64,000 nucleotides of DNA, taken from assembly GCA_965197395.1 (NCBI GenBank), contig CBDANB010000007.1:434001-498000 (forward strand), read 5' to 3'. The position numbers were made by a program, and so were the translations under genes. Origin of the DNA: CAZYFH01 sp965197395 (GTDB lineage Bacteria; Acidobacteriota; Vicinamibacteria; Vicinamibacterales; UBA8438). The notes under the pieces are model-generated. The model was given only the letters and a program-made list of their open reading frames with translations. It made no database searches and had not been told where the DNA came from. The stretch's first letter is position 1; every line of letters starts with the position of its first letter. Below, piece by piece: positions 17,880-26,447 of this stretch.

Positions 17880-19385
17880 CTACGTCGGCACTTCGAGCTT
17901 CGGCATCGGCTGGCCGGCGAAGACGCGCCGGAGCGGCTTAGCCATGAGCCGCGCCCAAGACGCCGCCCTCGACACGCGCGCGCTGTCGGTCGCGATACCG
18001 GTGTTGGCGTACATCTGGCGATACAGCTTGGAGACCAGCACGTAGGCCATGCGCGACTTGAGCGACCGCACGCACGACGAACGCCGCCACACCTTCCCCA
18101 ACGAATAAAAGCGATCCCACGCCGACTGCGCGCCCAGACGGATCTCTTCGGCGGTCATGGTCGGGTGCGGAGAAAAGATCTTCGGCCGCACCGACTGCGG
18201 AATGAGCCAGTAGCGTTTAAGCGGCACACCGTCGACCTCCTCGGCCGCGGATGCATCGTTCTGCTCCCATTTCTGGAAGTCAATCGTCCCCGGAAACGGG
18301 GTGAGGGTGACGAACTGGGCGAAGTCGATGTCGGCGTCGTGGGCCAGCGCCGCCGTGGCTTGGAACGTGTCGTGCCGGTCGCTTGGCAGGCCGAAGATGA
18401 ACGACCCCAGCACGTGCACGCCATGCCGCTTGAACTCGCGGAGCCGGGACACCAGCTCGTCGCCAGCCACGTTGAAGCCCTTGTACACGTCGTTCAGACC
18501 CTCCTGTGTGACCGACTCGACGCCGACCAGCGCGCCGCGAATCCGCGCCTTGTTCATCGCCTTGAGAAAGGCCGGGTCCTCCCCCGCCTCCATGGTGATC
18601 TGCGTAAAGAGCACCGTGTCGGACGGGAGCTGCGCCAAACCTTCCATCAGCTCGAACCGCTCAGCACGCATCGCCTCGAGATCCGCCAGCCGTGAGCCGT
18701 CCTCGCGCCGCTTGGCCATCTCGAGGTCTTCCAGCGTCACCGGGTAGAAGTTGTCGTCGGCGAGCACGATGAAGCGGAACCCCATCCGTCGGAGCTCGAC
18801 GATCTCCTCGAGCACGGCGTCCGACGTTCGCTGACGCGGCGTCTGCCCGTCCGTCCTCCACACCGAGCAGAAGGAGCAGTGCTTGGGGCATCCGCGGACG
18901 GTTTGCACCGACGCCCACATGTATTGATCCCGCGGCAACAGCTCCCAGCGGCCCTTTCGAAAAGACGCACCCGCCACATGCCCGCCTTCGTAGACGCGCT
19001 CCGGCACGCCCGCCGCGCACGCATCGAGCACCGTGGGCCAGACACCCTCGCCGTCTCCCTTGACCACCGTGTGCGCGCCACCGCGCTCAATCGCTTCTTC
19101 CGGATACAGCGTCGCGTGGACCCCACCGAACACGACCATTGCGCCGCGGTCGCGGGCGCGGCGTCCCACTTCATATCCGCGCAGCGCGTTGCCAGTGTGA
19201 ATACCGACCCCGACAAGGTCGCCCGGCTGCACGGTGTCCAGCTCGTACGCCTCGATCGTCTCGTCGACGATGGACGGCACCCCGTGGGCGGCCGGCGTGG
19301 CCTCTGCAAGCACGTAGGGCCACCGCGGCGTGATGACCGCCGTCCCGAACGAAATATGACTAGGATTGACGAGATGTACCTGCAT
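17880..19385 (-). CDS. B12-binding-domain radical SAM protein
   Basis: A 501-residue protein. Residues about 1-130 form a cobalamin-binding-like Rossmann domain (VGVGIHTGNALRGYEV, VVFGGVHATLYPEEA) without an obvious DxHxxG motif. The radical SAM cluster motif CPKHCSFC (Cys 166, 170, 173) follows, with the TIM-barrel region to about 400. The C-terminal helical part (about 410-501) resembles DUF4070-type extensions of hopanoid and lipid methylases. It probably alters a lipid or secondary metabolite. The start is ATG 19385; it is convergent with the oxygenase gene. Confidence 0.85.
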   Translation of the reverse strand: MQVHLVNPSHISFGTAVITPRWPYVLAEATPAAHGVPSIVDETIEAYELDTVQPGDLVGVGIHTGNALRGYEVGRRARDRGAMVVFGGVHATLYPEEAIERGGAHTVVKGDGEGVWPTVLDACAAGVPERVYEGGHVAGASFRKGRWELLPRDQYMWASVQTVRGCPKHCSFCSVWRTDGQTPRQRTSDAVLEEIVELRRMGFRFIVLADDNFYPVTLEDLEMAKRREDGSRLADLEAMRAERFELMEGLAQLPSDTVLFTQITMEAGEDPAFLKAMNKARIRGALVGVESVTQEGLNDVYKGFNVAGDELVSRLREFKRHGVHVLGSFIFGLPSDRHDTFQATAALAHDADIDFAQFVTLTPFPGTIDFQKWEQNDASAAEEVDGVPLKRYWLIPQSVRPKIFSPHPTMTAEEIRLGAQSAWDRFYSLGKVWRRSSCVRSLKSRMAYVLVSKLYRQMYANTGIATDSARVSRAASWARLMAKPLRRVFAGQPMPKLEVPT

Positions 19386-19439
19386 CGATGTCTAGGTCCT
19401 CGACGAACGCGTGGCCGCGTCCGCCTGGTAGTGCTCTCG

Positions 19440-20894
19440 TTAGTCTCCGCCGGTGAACGCGCGCTTGAATGACGCGCCGACGCCGGTGAACGCGCTCGCC
19501 GTCGCCTGACCGGCCCCCGCAAACCATACCCCAACAGACGCTCCGGCCCGCCCCAGCGTTCTCCAAGGCGACGAGCTGGTCACCAGGGACTGCGCGGGGA
19601 TGCCGGCCGCAGCGAATCCTCGCCGCGACCCTACCACGCTGCCCGCGAGCGGGTTGAACCCGGCCTGCGGAAGACCCCGCGCGGCCAATGGACGGGCGCG
19701 ACCACGGCTCGCCACGAGGAGCGGCGCCACGGCACGTGCGCGCGGGGCGACCAGCTCGACGCGCACTGGCAACCGCGATGCGGCGATCGGCGGCTCGGGG
19801 CGCGCAACCGCCGCGCGCGACCCCGTCGCACGTCGCGCGGTCAGCCTCGCACCCGAAACCCGCACCGGTACGCGTGCCGCACGCGCGGACGCGGGCGGCA
19901 AAAACACGCGCTCGGGCAGCTGGGCGACCAGGGTCTCTCCCGACGCGCCGAACTCCACGATCGACGGGAGCCACCCGAGCTGGGTGATCAAGACTCCCGC
20001 CGCGCCCGCAGTCACGACCAGCGCGGGCCGCGACGCCCGCAGTGCACGATTCTGACGCGGGTCGAGCAACCGGGCCACGCGACGAGCAACTACACCCCGC
20101 GAACCGCTCACGCCGGACGCCAGCCGCGGCGCGCCACGCCAATGCGCCGTCGCGGCGACCCTGGCGAGGCACCGCGCGTAGGCCCGCGGACCAGCGCAAC
20201 GTGTGGCCGCCCAATCGTCGGCGGCCCGCTCGCGCTCCCGTCGGATGCCACGGTTGACGAGCCAGACGGCTGGGTGCGCTCCACACGGCACCGCCACGAG
20301 CACCTGCAGAAGGTTGGCCCAATCGTCACGCCGTTCGACGTGCGCGTATTCGTGGAGCACGACCTGGTCGAGCTCCGCGTCAGTGAGCGTGTCGACCAGG
20401 ACACGCGGCACCACGATCACCGGAGCGCCAAGCCCCAGGACCGATGCGACTCGGCCCTCGTCCGTCAGGCCGAGCGACGCGGCGCGCCCGTGGTCCCGGG
20501 CCGCACCCCACCGTGGCAAGCGCCGCTCCACGTCGGCGGGCATCGGCGTCACCCGCGCCTTCGACTGTCGCAAACGCCGGACGTCGTGCACGAGCCGCGC
20601 GAGCCCGAACAGGGTCGCGCCACCCCACGCCATGAGGAGGCCGGCGAGCACCGAGAGCGGCACCGATGGCAGCGGCACCACACCAGACCCCAACGGTCCA
20701 CGCGGGCCGGTCGCCGTGACCGCCGCGGCATCCGCGAGGGCGTAGGTCAGCGGCAGCAGCAAGACGACACCGAGGGCGACCCACCACACGTAGTATCGCG
20801 TGGCCGCGCTGAGCGTCGGGACAGCCCACAGGACGCCGGTCGCGACCAGCGCAACGAGGCTGCCTTGCCACACCCACGTCAGGAGCAGCTCCAA
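19440..20894 (-). CDS. M56-family (BlaR1/MecR1-type) membrane metalloprotease
   Basis: A 484-residue protein with N-terminal transmembrane helices (about 5-25, 33-52, 78-100) and a zinc-protease motif HEYAH at 181-185 followed by ERAADDWA. A later hydrophobic segment near 285-300 anchors a long Ala/Arg/Pro-rich tail. The beta-lactam sensor domain of true BlaR1 is absent, so the signal sensed differs. It lies 12 bases downstream of a BlaI-type repressor gene. By analogy it would inactivate that repressor by site-specific proteolysis. Confidence 0.85.
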   Translation of the reverse strand: MELLLTWVWQGSLVALVATGVLWAVPTLSAATRYYVWWVALGVVLLLPLTYALADAAAVTATGPRGPLGSGVVPLPSVPLSVLAGLLMAWGGATLFGLARLVHDVRRLRQSKARVTPMPADVERRLPRWGAARDHGRAASLGLTDEGRVASVLGLGAPVIVVPRVLVDTLTDAELDQVVLHEYAHVERRDDWANLLQVLVAVPCGAHPAVWLVNRGIRRERERAADDWAATRCAGPRAYARCLARVAATAHWRGAPRLASGVSGSRGVVARRVARLLDPRQNRALRASRPALVVTAGAAGVLITQLGWLPSIVEFGASGETLVAQLPERVFLPPASARAARVPVRVSGARLTARRATGSRAAVARPEPPIAASRLPVRVELVAPRARAVAPLLVASRGRARPLAARGLPQAGFNPLAGSVVGSRRGFAAAGIPAQSLVTSSSPWRTLGRAGASVGVWFAGAGQATASAFTGVGASFKRAFTGGD

Positions 20895-20906
20895 CCCATG
20901 CCCCTT

Positions 20907-21284
20907 CTACGCGCCTTCGTCGAGCAACTTCTTGATATGGGCCAGCTCGGCTGCGCCAACCCGTTCGTGCTCGAGGATGTTCAACGCCAACGACCCGGGT
21001 GACCCGTCGAACCACAGCCCAGCCAACCGACGCACGGCGCGCCGTTGCGCCCGTTGGCGGCCGACGACCGGGTGGTATACGAACGCCCGACCGTTCTTCT
21101 CGTGCCGGACGTATTCCTTTGCCTCGAGAATGCGGAGCACCGTGAGCACCGTATTGTAGGCGGGCCGACCGAGCTTCGGGAGCGCCGCACGGATCTCACT
21201 CACACTCGCCCGTCCCGCGTCCCAGAGGACCCGCATCAACCGGAGCTCTCCATCCGTCAGCGTGACGGACCGTTTACGCGGCAT
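20907..21284 (-). CDS. BlaI/MecI-family transcriptional repressor
   Basis: A 125-residue winged-helix protein typical in length for the penicillinase-repressor family. The N-terminal domain shows LTDGELRLMRVLWDAGRASVSE and the recognition-helix segment RPAYNTVLTVLRILEAK. The C-terminal part forms the dimerisation helices. It precedes the M56 protease gene in one operon. Its own promoter carries CTAATNNATTAG-like operator candidates, so autorepression is likely. GAGAAGG lies upstream of ATG 21284. Confidence 0.9.
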   Translation of the reverse strand: MPRKRSVTLTDGELRLMRVLWDAGRASVSEIRAALPKLGRPAYNTVLTVLRILEAKEYVRHEKNGRAFVYHPVVGRQRAQRRAVRRLAGLWFDGSPGSLALNILEHERVGAAELAHIKKLLDEGA

Positions 21285-21300
21285 GTGTGCACCTTCTCAT

Positions 21301-21366
21301 CTCCTAATTCCTTAAGACGCCACTATAGACACCCGTGGGCATGTCTGTCAACTAATGAATTAGGAG
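21301..21366 (-). promoter_or_regulatory. BlaI operon promoter with flanking operator-like dyads
   Basis: On the minus strand TTGACA (21346-21351) and TATAGT (21322-21327) are 18 bases apart, a near-consensus sigma-70 promoter. CTAATGAATTAG (arms CTAAT/ATTAG, 21352-21363) lies next to the -35. A second AT-rich half-match with CTAATTC lies downstream of the -10 (21304-21316). The 10-base arms CTCCTAATTC (21301-21310) and GAATTAGGAG (21357-21366) are perfect inverted repeats. The AT-rich dyads stand out from the GC-rich background, consistent with BlaI binding sites that could also affect divergent lpxD. Confidence 0.7.
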
Positions 21367-21417
21367 TATCTGACCCGACGGTATGATGATCCGCGCACAC
21401 GACGGTGGAGAACACTC

Positions 21418-22443
21418 ATGAAGACAGCGCAGGAGATCGCCGACTTCCTCGGCGGCACGCTACACGGAAACGGATCCGTGGCAATTCAGTCCGTCGGGAG
21501 CCTGGAACGGGGCACGGAAGGGACCCTCGCCTACGCCGAGGGGAAACACGTACAGCAGGTGGCGTCCACCCGCGCATCGTGCGTATTGGTTCCATCCGGT
21601 AACTTCCCCGACCGTACCCACATCGTCGTCGAGCACCCCCGCCTCGCGTTCGCGCGCGCGGCGCAATGGCTGATCCCCGACGAGGTGAGACCGCCCGGTG
21701 TTCATGCCACAGCCGTCATCGAGGCTGGCGCCGACGTCGGGCGCGACGTCTCGATCGGGGCGTGGACGATCGTCGAGGCCGGCGCCCGCATCGGCCGCGG
21801 ATCGGTCGTCTACCCGGGTTGCTATATCGGCAAGGGGTGTCGAGTGGGCGACGAGTGCGTGCTGTATCCGCACGTCGTGCTGTATCCGGCGACCGATGTC
21901 GGCGATCGGGTCATCATTCACGCAGGCGCCGTGATCGGCAGTGACGGATTCGGGTTCGTCTTCGACGGCACCCGGCATGTCAAGATCCGACAGGTCGGTC
22001 GCACGACGATCGGTGCGGACGTCGAGATCGGCGCCAACAGCTGTATCGACCGCGGCGCGCTCGACGAGACGCTCGTCGACGAGGGCGTCAAGATCGACAA
22101 CCTCTGCCAGATCGCCCACAACGTGCGTATCGGGGCGCACGCCACGATCTCGTCGCAGACCGGCATCGCCGGCAGCTCGACGATCGGTCGCCGGGCGACG
22201 ATTGCTGGCCAGGTCGGCATCGCCGACGGGTGTCGCATCGACGACGACGCCCTCGTCGGCGCGCAGTGCGGGGTGCCGACTCGGAAACGCGTACCGGCGG
22301 GCGATGTGTTCTGGGGCACGCCTGCCCGACCGCTGAAGACGTTCAAGACCCAGCAGGCGCACCTGAGTCGCCTGCCGAGTCTGGCCGCTGAGGTGAAGCG
22401 TCTCCGTACAGAGCTGGACGAGCTGAAAGCAAAGCTCGGCTAG
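21418..22443 (+). CDS. lpxD: UDP-3-O-acylglucosamine N-acyltransferase LpxD
   Basis: A 341-residue enzyme of lipid A biosynthesis that adds the N-linked 3-hydroxyacyl chain to UDP-3-O-acylglucosamine, in the cytoplasm. An N-terminal uridine-binding domain (about 1-100) precedes a long left-handed beta-helix of hexapeptide repeats (about 103-290). The expected catalytic-His segment is CQIAHNVRIGAH. A C-terminal helix (RLPSLAAEVKRLRTELDEL) completes the fold. It has a GGAGAA ribosome site before ATG 21418. Its presence supports a Gram-negative outer membrane with lipid A. It diverges from the BlaI operon. Confidence 0.95.
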   Translation: MKTAQEIADFLGGTLHGNGSVAIQSVGSLERGTEGTLAYAEGKHVQQVASTRASCVLVPSGNFPDRTHIVVEHPRLAFARAAQWLIPDEVRPPGVHATAVIEAGADVGRDVSIGAWTIVEAGARIGRGSVVYPGCYIGKGCRVGDECVLYPHVVLYPATDVGDRVIIHAGAVIGSDGFGFVFDGTRHVKIRQVGRTTIGADVEIGANSCIDRGALDETLVDEGVKIDNLCQIAHNVRIGAHATISSQTGIAGSSTIGRRATIAGQVGIADGCRIDDDALVGAQCGVPTRKRVPAGDVFWGTPARPLKTFKTQQAHLSRLPSLAAEVKRLRTELDELKAKLG

Positions 22444-22502
22444 CGGTCGAATCAGCTGGGCCGATATGCGGCCCGAAACGAGGATTGTGCTCTGGCGCAT
22501 CG

Positions 22503-22608
22503 TCGCCAATCGGCCAAGGCGCGCACAGCGCGTCTCGCGGGCGCGGAGTGGGGCTCTCGGGGTCCCCACGGAGCGCCCGCGGGGGTTCGGGGCGAAGCCC
22601 CGTCTAGA
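22503..22608 (-). repeat. Dispersed structured intergenic repeat, copy B
   Basis: Minus-strand copy of the ~105-bp repeat also at 16697-16803 and 39894-39998. It begins TCTAGACGGGGCTTCGCCCC, itself a GGGGC/GCCCC hairpin. It contains the GTGGGG/CCCCAC inverted pair and ends GCGCGCCTTGGCCG. It sits downstream of lpxD. Its TCTAGA end abuts the direct repeat of the neighbouring element at 22612. Confidence 0.8.
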
Positions 22609-22611
22609 TTT

Positions 22612-22978
22612 GGCTATATCCGAGTTTCCCAAATAGCGTAAGCACCTGATATCCCAGTCTTTCCGGGGTAAATCGAGCGTTCGGCGTGTACAGGTCGACG
22701 GTGTTGACGCGAACATAGTTGTTCGCCGGTCGACTGCAGTCCGAGGACGCAGCGGTCCAGTTCGACATCACGCATGGGCCCCCTCCCTGGGAGCCATCTT
22801 GTCGCGCACGGACGGGCCCTGTGGAAGCTGACGGCGCCGTGGACGCACAGAACGCGCCCACCGTGCCTTGGAAAACGCTGTGCGTTTTCCACGAGCTCCC
22901 ACAGGGCCTTTCCAATCAAATCACCCACGAAAAACCCCGAAAGGCCCCAAAATGGCGTTGGGAAACCCGGATAGACCC
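22612..22978. mobile_element. Second MITE-like element, 367 bp, with 8-bp flanking repeats
   Basis: Flanked by direct repeats CTAGATTT (22604-22611 and 22979-22986). The ends are inverted with small gaps: the left contains TATCCGAGTTTCCCAA and the right, in reverse, TATCCGGGTTTCCCAA. Inside are a perfect hairpin GGAAAACGC-TGT-GCGTTTTCC (22870-22890) and a larger inverted pair (22815-22829 with 22894-22908, one mismatch). GC content is below the surroundings. No transposase frame is recognisable. It appears inserted at the outer edge of repeat copy B, next to the stop of the heptosyltransferase gene. Confidence 0.6.
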
Positions 22979-22984
22979 CTAGAT

Positions 22985-24067
22985 TTAGGCAGTGGCGAGC
23001 GCGCGCTCGACTGCATCGACCACCTGCTCGACGGAGATCGCCTCGAGGCACGGCGGTCGACCATCGGATGACGGCGGCGATGGACATTCCGTAAAGAACC
23101 GTTCGCGGCAGGGCGAGCACTCGAAGCCGGCGGAGACCGCCACGGCCGACACACCGCGAGACTCACGTGGGCCCGTGCGGCGAGCGGTCGACGAACCGAA
23201 AACGGTGACGGTCGACACCCCCAGGATCGACGCGAGATGCGCCGGCCCGCTGTCGTTGCCGACGTAGAGTGCGCACCGCTCGAGGAGCGCGCACATCTGC
23301 GGCAGCGTCGCATCGCTCACCAGCGCGACCCCATGGCTGGCTGCCCAGTCGGGTGGCGCGTCGAACGGCGGGCGGCCGTGCACAATGATCCGCCGCCCGG
23401 TCCGTCCCAGGACCTCGGCCAGCTCACGAAAACGCGCCGTGGACCACGCACGCGGGGTCTTGGCTGCGGCCGGGTTGACGAAGAGCGGTCGCACGTCGTC
23501 GGGCCAGCCGAGGTCGCGAAATAGACGACCCGCATACCCGCGGTCATCACCGGTCAGCACCAGCGGCGTCGCCCGCTCGTCGACGGCGACGCCCCAACCG
23601 AGCGCGGCCACCAGTGCCGCGAAGCCGTCCGACCGGTGGAGATCCGAGGACACCGCCACCGGCTCGGTCAGCAGCGCGCCCCGCCGGTCCGTCGCCGACC
23701 CGATGCGTCTCGGGATACCCGCGAGCCAGGCGGTGAACGCGGCCTCGAACGACGGCACCATGAGCACGGCGGCATCGAACCGCCCGGACCGAAGACGGCG
23801 TGACGCCCTGATCACGGTCGCGACGCGCGAGAGGCCCCGACGGGCAGGCGCGGCGATCACCTCGTCGAGCGCGGCAATCCGCGCGGCCAGATCGCAGTGA
23901 GCGAGGCGCGCCATCCCGACCAGATGGGCCGTCGGCATCGTCGCGCGAACGGCATCGACCGCCGGGGCCGCCATCGCGATGTCGCCGACCCAGTTCGGGA
24001 GCCGGATCAGGATGCGGGGCGGCCGTGGCCGGTCGATGGTGGCAATCCGTTGCACTGCTGATCCCAC
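22985..24067 (-). CDS. Glycosyltransferase family 9 (heptosyltransferase II-like)
   Basis: A 360-residue GT-B enzyme of the WaaF/RfaF type. The N-terminal domain begins ILIRLPNWVGDIAMAAPAV. The C-terminal nucleotide-binding region includes VNPAAAKTPRAWSTARFREL and YVGNDSGPAHLASILGVSTV, both hallmarks of the family. It would transfer a heptose from ADP-heptose to lipopolysaccharide core or a related glycan. Location near lpxD is consistent with an LPS role. A Cys-rich C-terminal stretch (CSPCRERFFTEC) is typical of related GT9 proteins. Confidence 0.9.
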   Translation of the reverse strand: MGSAVQRIATIDRPRPPRILIRLPNWVGDIAMAAPAVDAVRATMPTAHLVGMARLAHCDLAARIAALDEVIAAPARRGLSRVATVIRASRRLRSGRFDAAVLMVPSFEAAFTAWLAGIPRRIGSATDRRGALLTEPVAVSSDLHRSDGFAALVAALGWGVAVDERATPLVLTGDDRGYAGRLFRDLGWPDDVRPLFVNPAAAKTPRAWSTARFRELAEVLGRTGRRIIVHGRPPFDAPPDWAASHGVALVSDATLPQMCALLERCALYVGNDSGPAHLASILGVSTVTVFGSSTARRTGPRESRGVSAVAVSAGFECSPCRERFFTECPSPPSSDGRPPCLEAISVEQVVDAVERALATA

Positions 24068-24134
24068 CGCTTGGGTTTGCTACGTCTGGCGTGTCCCGTA
24101 CGGAGATCGAGTCGCGAACGGCTGAACCAATCCG

Positions 24135-24524
24135 TTATCCGTCTGACGAGTCGTCCGGGCGGAACTCGACGAACTCGGCGGCGACCCCATGTCCATCGTC
24201 CGACGTGAGGGCCGGCTCCGTCCGCGTGATGCGTGCGAGACAGCGAAAGCGGCCTGGCGCCAGGTTGCCGAGCTGCATCGGCGTGTCGACGATCATCTCG
24301 AAGAGGGCCCCACGCGTAAGGGGTTCCGGCGTCCGGAAGAGGACGCCGGAGTCGCTGAGGTTGACAACCCGAACGTCACGCCACTGCGACCCACGGGGCA
24401 AACGGTAGCGGCCCGGCACGGCAAGCGCGAACCGCGCCGAACGGGAAACACGCGTGCGCGCCATCCTGCAGAACCCTGGACCGTCGACAACCCGGCACAC
24501 GGGTGCCGGAGACGACAGGATCAC
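24135..24524 (-). CDS. PilZ-domain protein
   Basis: A 129-residue protein if started at GTG 24524, which overlaps the upstream ABC gene's stop as GTGA (translational coupling). ATG 24464 would give a 109-residue form. The PilZ fold is recognisable: RYRLP near the start, then NLSDSGVLFRT (the D/N-x-S-x-x-G motif) and later strands. This may bind cyclic di-GMP, although the RxxxR motif is not clearly present. The coupling to peptide-type ABC ATPases is unusual and may be fortuitous. Confidence 0.75.
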   Translation of the reverse strand: MILSSPAPVCRVVDGPGFCRMARTRVSRSARFALAVPGRYRLPRGSQWRDVRVVNLSDSGVLFRTPEPLTRGALFEMIVDTPMQLGNLAPGRFRCLARITRTEPALTSDDGHGVAAEFVEFRPDDSSDG

Positions 24525-25381
24525 ACGTGACCATCGTCCCGAGGTCGCGCGCCAGCGTCCTGATTATAGAGGGGTCGCCGGCTGTGGGCGATGAGTCGTG
24601 CCGTCTGGGGGTGAGCCGGGCGCTCGAACACGTTCCGCGTGGGGCCGGTCTCCACGATGCGCCCCCGATGCATGACCGCCACGCGGTCGGCCATCTGCCG
24701 AATGACCGCCAGGTCGTGGGAGATGAACAGCATGGAGAGCGAGAGCTCGGCCTGGAGGTCCCTCAGGCAGTTGAGCACCTGCCCCTGCACGGAGACATCG
24801 AGCGCCGCCACCGGCTCGTCCGCAACGAGCAGCCGAGGTCGGGTCGCAATCGCGCGGGCAATCGCGACGCGCTGGCGCTCGCCCCCGCTGAGCTCGGGCC
24901 CGCGGTGGTCGAGATGCGCAGCGTCGAGCCCGACGAGATCGGCGAGCTCACGCGCGCGAGTCTCGAGCTCCGCCGGCGACGTGAGCCGGTGGATCAGGAG
25001 CGGCTCGGTGACGATCTCACGAACGGTGTGCCGGGGGTTGAGCGAACCCAACGGATCTTGAAACACCATCTGCGCGTATCGACGCGTGTGGCGAAGCTCC
25101 CGCGGACCGAGGGCGGTCAGATCGACAGTGCGCGTCTCGGAGATGGCAAGCTCGACCCGCCCCGCGGTCGGCTCGATCAGCCGGAGCATCGCGCGAGCGA
25201 GCGTGGTCTTTCCACACGACGATTCGCCGACGAGACCGAGCGTGCACCCCCGGTTGATCGTGAGGTTGAGGTCGTCGACAGCCCGCACGCGCGTGTCGGC
25301 GCCCACGCCGCGCCGATGATAGTCCTTCGACAGACCGGTGACCCGCACGACCGGCGCACGCCACCCGCCATCATCCGGCAC
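24521..25381 (-). CDS. OppF/DppF-type ABC transporter ATP-binding protein
   Basis: A 286-residue ATPase. GTG 25381 is chosen because GGAGGAG lies 7 bases upstream and it overlaps the end of the preceding ATPase gene. Walker A is GESSCGKTT, the Q-loop MVFQDP, the signature LSGGERQR and Walker B LLVADEPVAALD, with a switch His in ISHD. Oligopeptide-type C-terminal features follow. It pairs with the upstream OppD-like subunit. No permease or substrate-binding gene is visible in this window, so transporter identity is open. Confidence 0.9.
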   Translation of the reverse strand: MPDDGGWRAPVVRVTGLSKDYHRRGVGADTRVRAVDDLNLTINRGCTLGLVGESSCGKTTLARAMLRLIEPTAGRVELAISETRTVDLTALGPRELRHTRRYAQMVFQDPLGSLNPRHTVREIVTEPLLIHRLTSPAELETRARELADLVGLDAAHLDHRGPELSGGERQRVAIARAIATRPRLLVADEPVAALDVSVQGQVLNCLRDLQAELSLSMLFISHDLAVIRQMADRVAVMHRGRIVETGPTRNVFERPAHPQTARLIAHSRRPLYNQDAGARPRDDGHV

Positions 25382-26396
25382 GCGTCCGCTCCTCCGCGGA
25401 GCTGTGAAGAAAACAGCGTACCGCGTGTCCGGCCTCGAGCTCGACGAGCGCGGGGGTGGCGCCGTTGCACACCCCATGCTGGAATTCGTCGCAGCGATCG
25501 GCGAACGCACAAGCGCGCCAACGCGCGTCACCGGACGGCACCGTCCCGGGCACCGTGTCGAATCGCTCGACTCGCCGGTCCATCGGGGGATTGGCGGCGA
25601 GCAGACGAGCCGTATACGGGTGCATCGGGCTGCCGAGCACGCGAGCGGAAGACCCAACTTCGACGATCCGGCCGGCATACATCACCGCTACCCGGTCCGA
25701 GACGCGGCCGATCGCCGTGAGGTCGTGGCTGATGTGGATGACCGCCATCCCGAGCTCAACCTGCAGCGTGGCGATGAGCGCGAGTACGTCACCGCGCGTG
25801 ACGGGATCAAGCCCCGTGGTCGGTTCGTCAGCGATCAGGATCCGCGGCTGGCAGCACAGCGCGATCGCGAGCGCCGCACGCTGCGCGAGACCACCGGACA
25901 GCTGATGCGGATACGCCGCCAGGTGGCCGCCCGAGGCCGGCATCCCGACGCGGTCGAGCATCTCGAGCGCGATCGTCCGCCGTTCGGCGGCGTCGAGGGT
26001 GCGACGGCGCAGCATCTCGTCCAGCTGTGCGCCGATCGTGAGTACTGGCGTCAGACGGGTGGCCGGATCCTGGAACACGATGCCGATCTGGCGGCCGCGA
26101 ACCGCGCGCATCACATCGCCGTCGGGATCGCAGCGCATGAGATCGACGGTGCCCGTGTCGATGACCAACCGCACGGCACGGGCGACCGCGTGGCCCGGCG
26201 GCGGCACGATCCGCAGGATGGCCTGGCCGGTGACGGTCTTGCCGCATCCGCTCTCGCCGATGATGCCGAGCGTTTCCCCCGCGTGGAGCGCGAACGACAC
26301 GCCGTCGACCGCGTGTTGCATGCCATCGGCCGTCGGGAACGAGACGCGGAGCGCCTGCACCTCCAGCAGCGGGCCGTCGACGGGGGTGCCCTTCAT
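25371..26396 (-). CDS. OppD/DppD-type ABC transporter ATP-binding protein
   Basis: A 341-residue ATPase with Walker A GESGCGKTVTG, Q-loop IVFQDP, signature LSGGLAQR (Leu-Ala in place of the usual MRQ/ERQ), Walker B ILIADEPTTGLD and the switch ISHD. The C-terminal oligopeptide-transporter extension carries a Cys set (CAFADRCDEF, GVC, CFLH) that in relatives binds an iron-sulfur cluster. It overlaps the OppF-like gene by 11 bases. The divergent gene at 26448 is another ATPase. Confidence 0.9.
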   Translation of the reverse strand: MKGTPVDGPLLEVQALRVSFPTADGMQHAVDGVSFALHAGETLGIIGESGCGKTVTGQAILRIVPPPGHAVARAVRLVIDTGTVDLMRCDPDGDVMRAVRGRQIGIVFQDPATRLTPVLTIGAQLDEMLRRRTLDAAERRTIALEMLDRVGMPASGGHLAAYPHQLSGGLAQRAALAIALCCQPRILIADEPTTGLDPVTRGDVLALIATLQVELGMAVIHISHDLTAIGRVSDRVAVMYAGRIVEVGSSARVLGSPMHPYTARLLAANPPMDRRVERFDTVPGTVPSGDARWRACAFADRCDEFQHGVCNGATPALVELEAGHAVRCFLHSSAEERTRAG

Positions 26397-26447
26397 ATCG
26401 TTGTTCTTGCGGCCGTGCCGCCGCAGGCACTACAACTAGTGTCGCTC

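Noticed and set aside
22604..22915. Small minus-strand frame ending NYVRVNTVDLYTPNARF-like sequence
   Set aside because: It lies mostly inside the MITE-like element, has no family match I recognise and crosses hairpins.
25338..26447. Long 5' extension of the plus-strand ABC ATPase frame
   Set aside because: It is antisense to the OppD-like gene; the ATPase fold begins only after ATG 26448.
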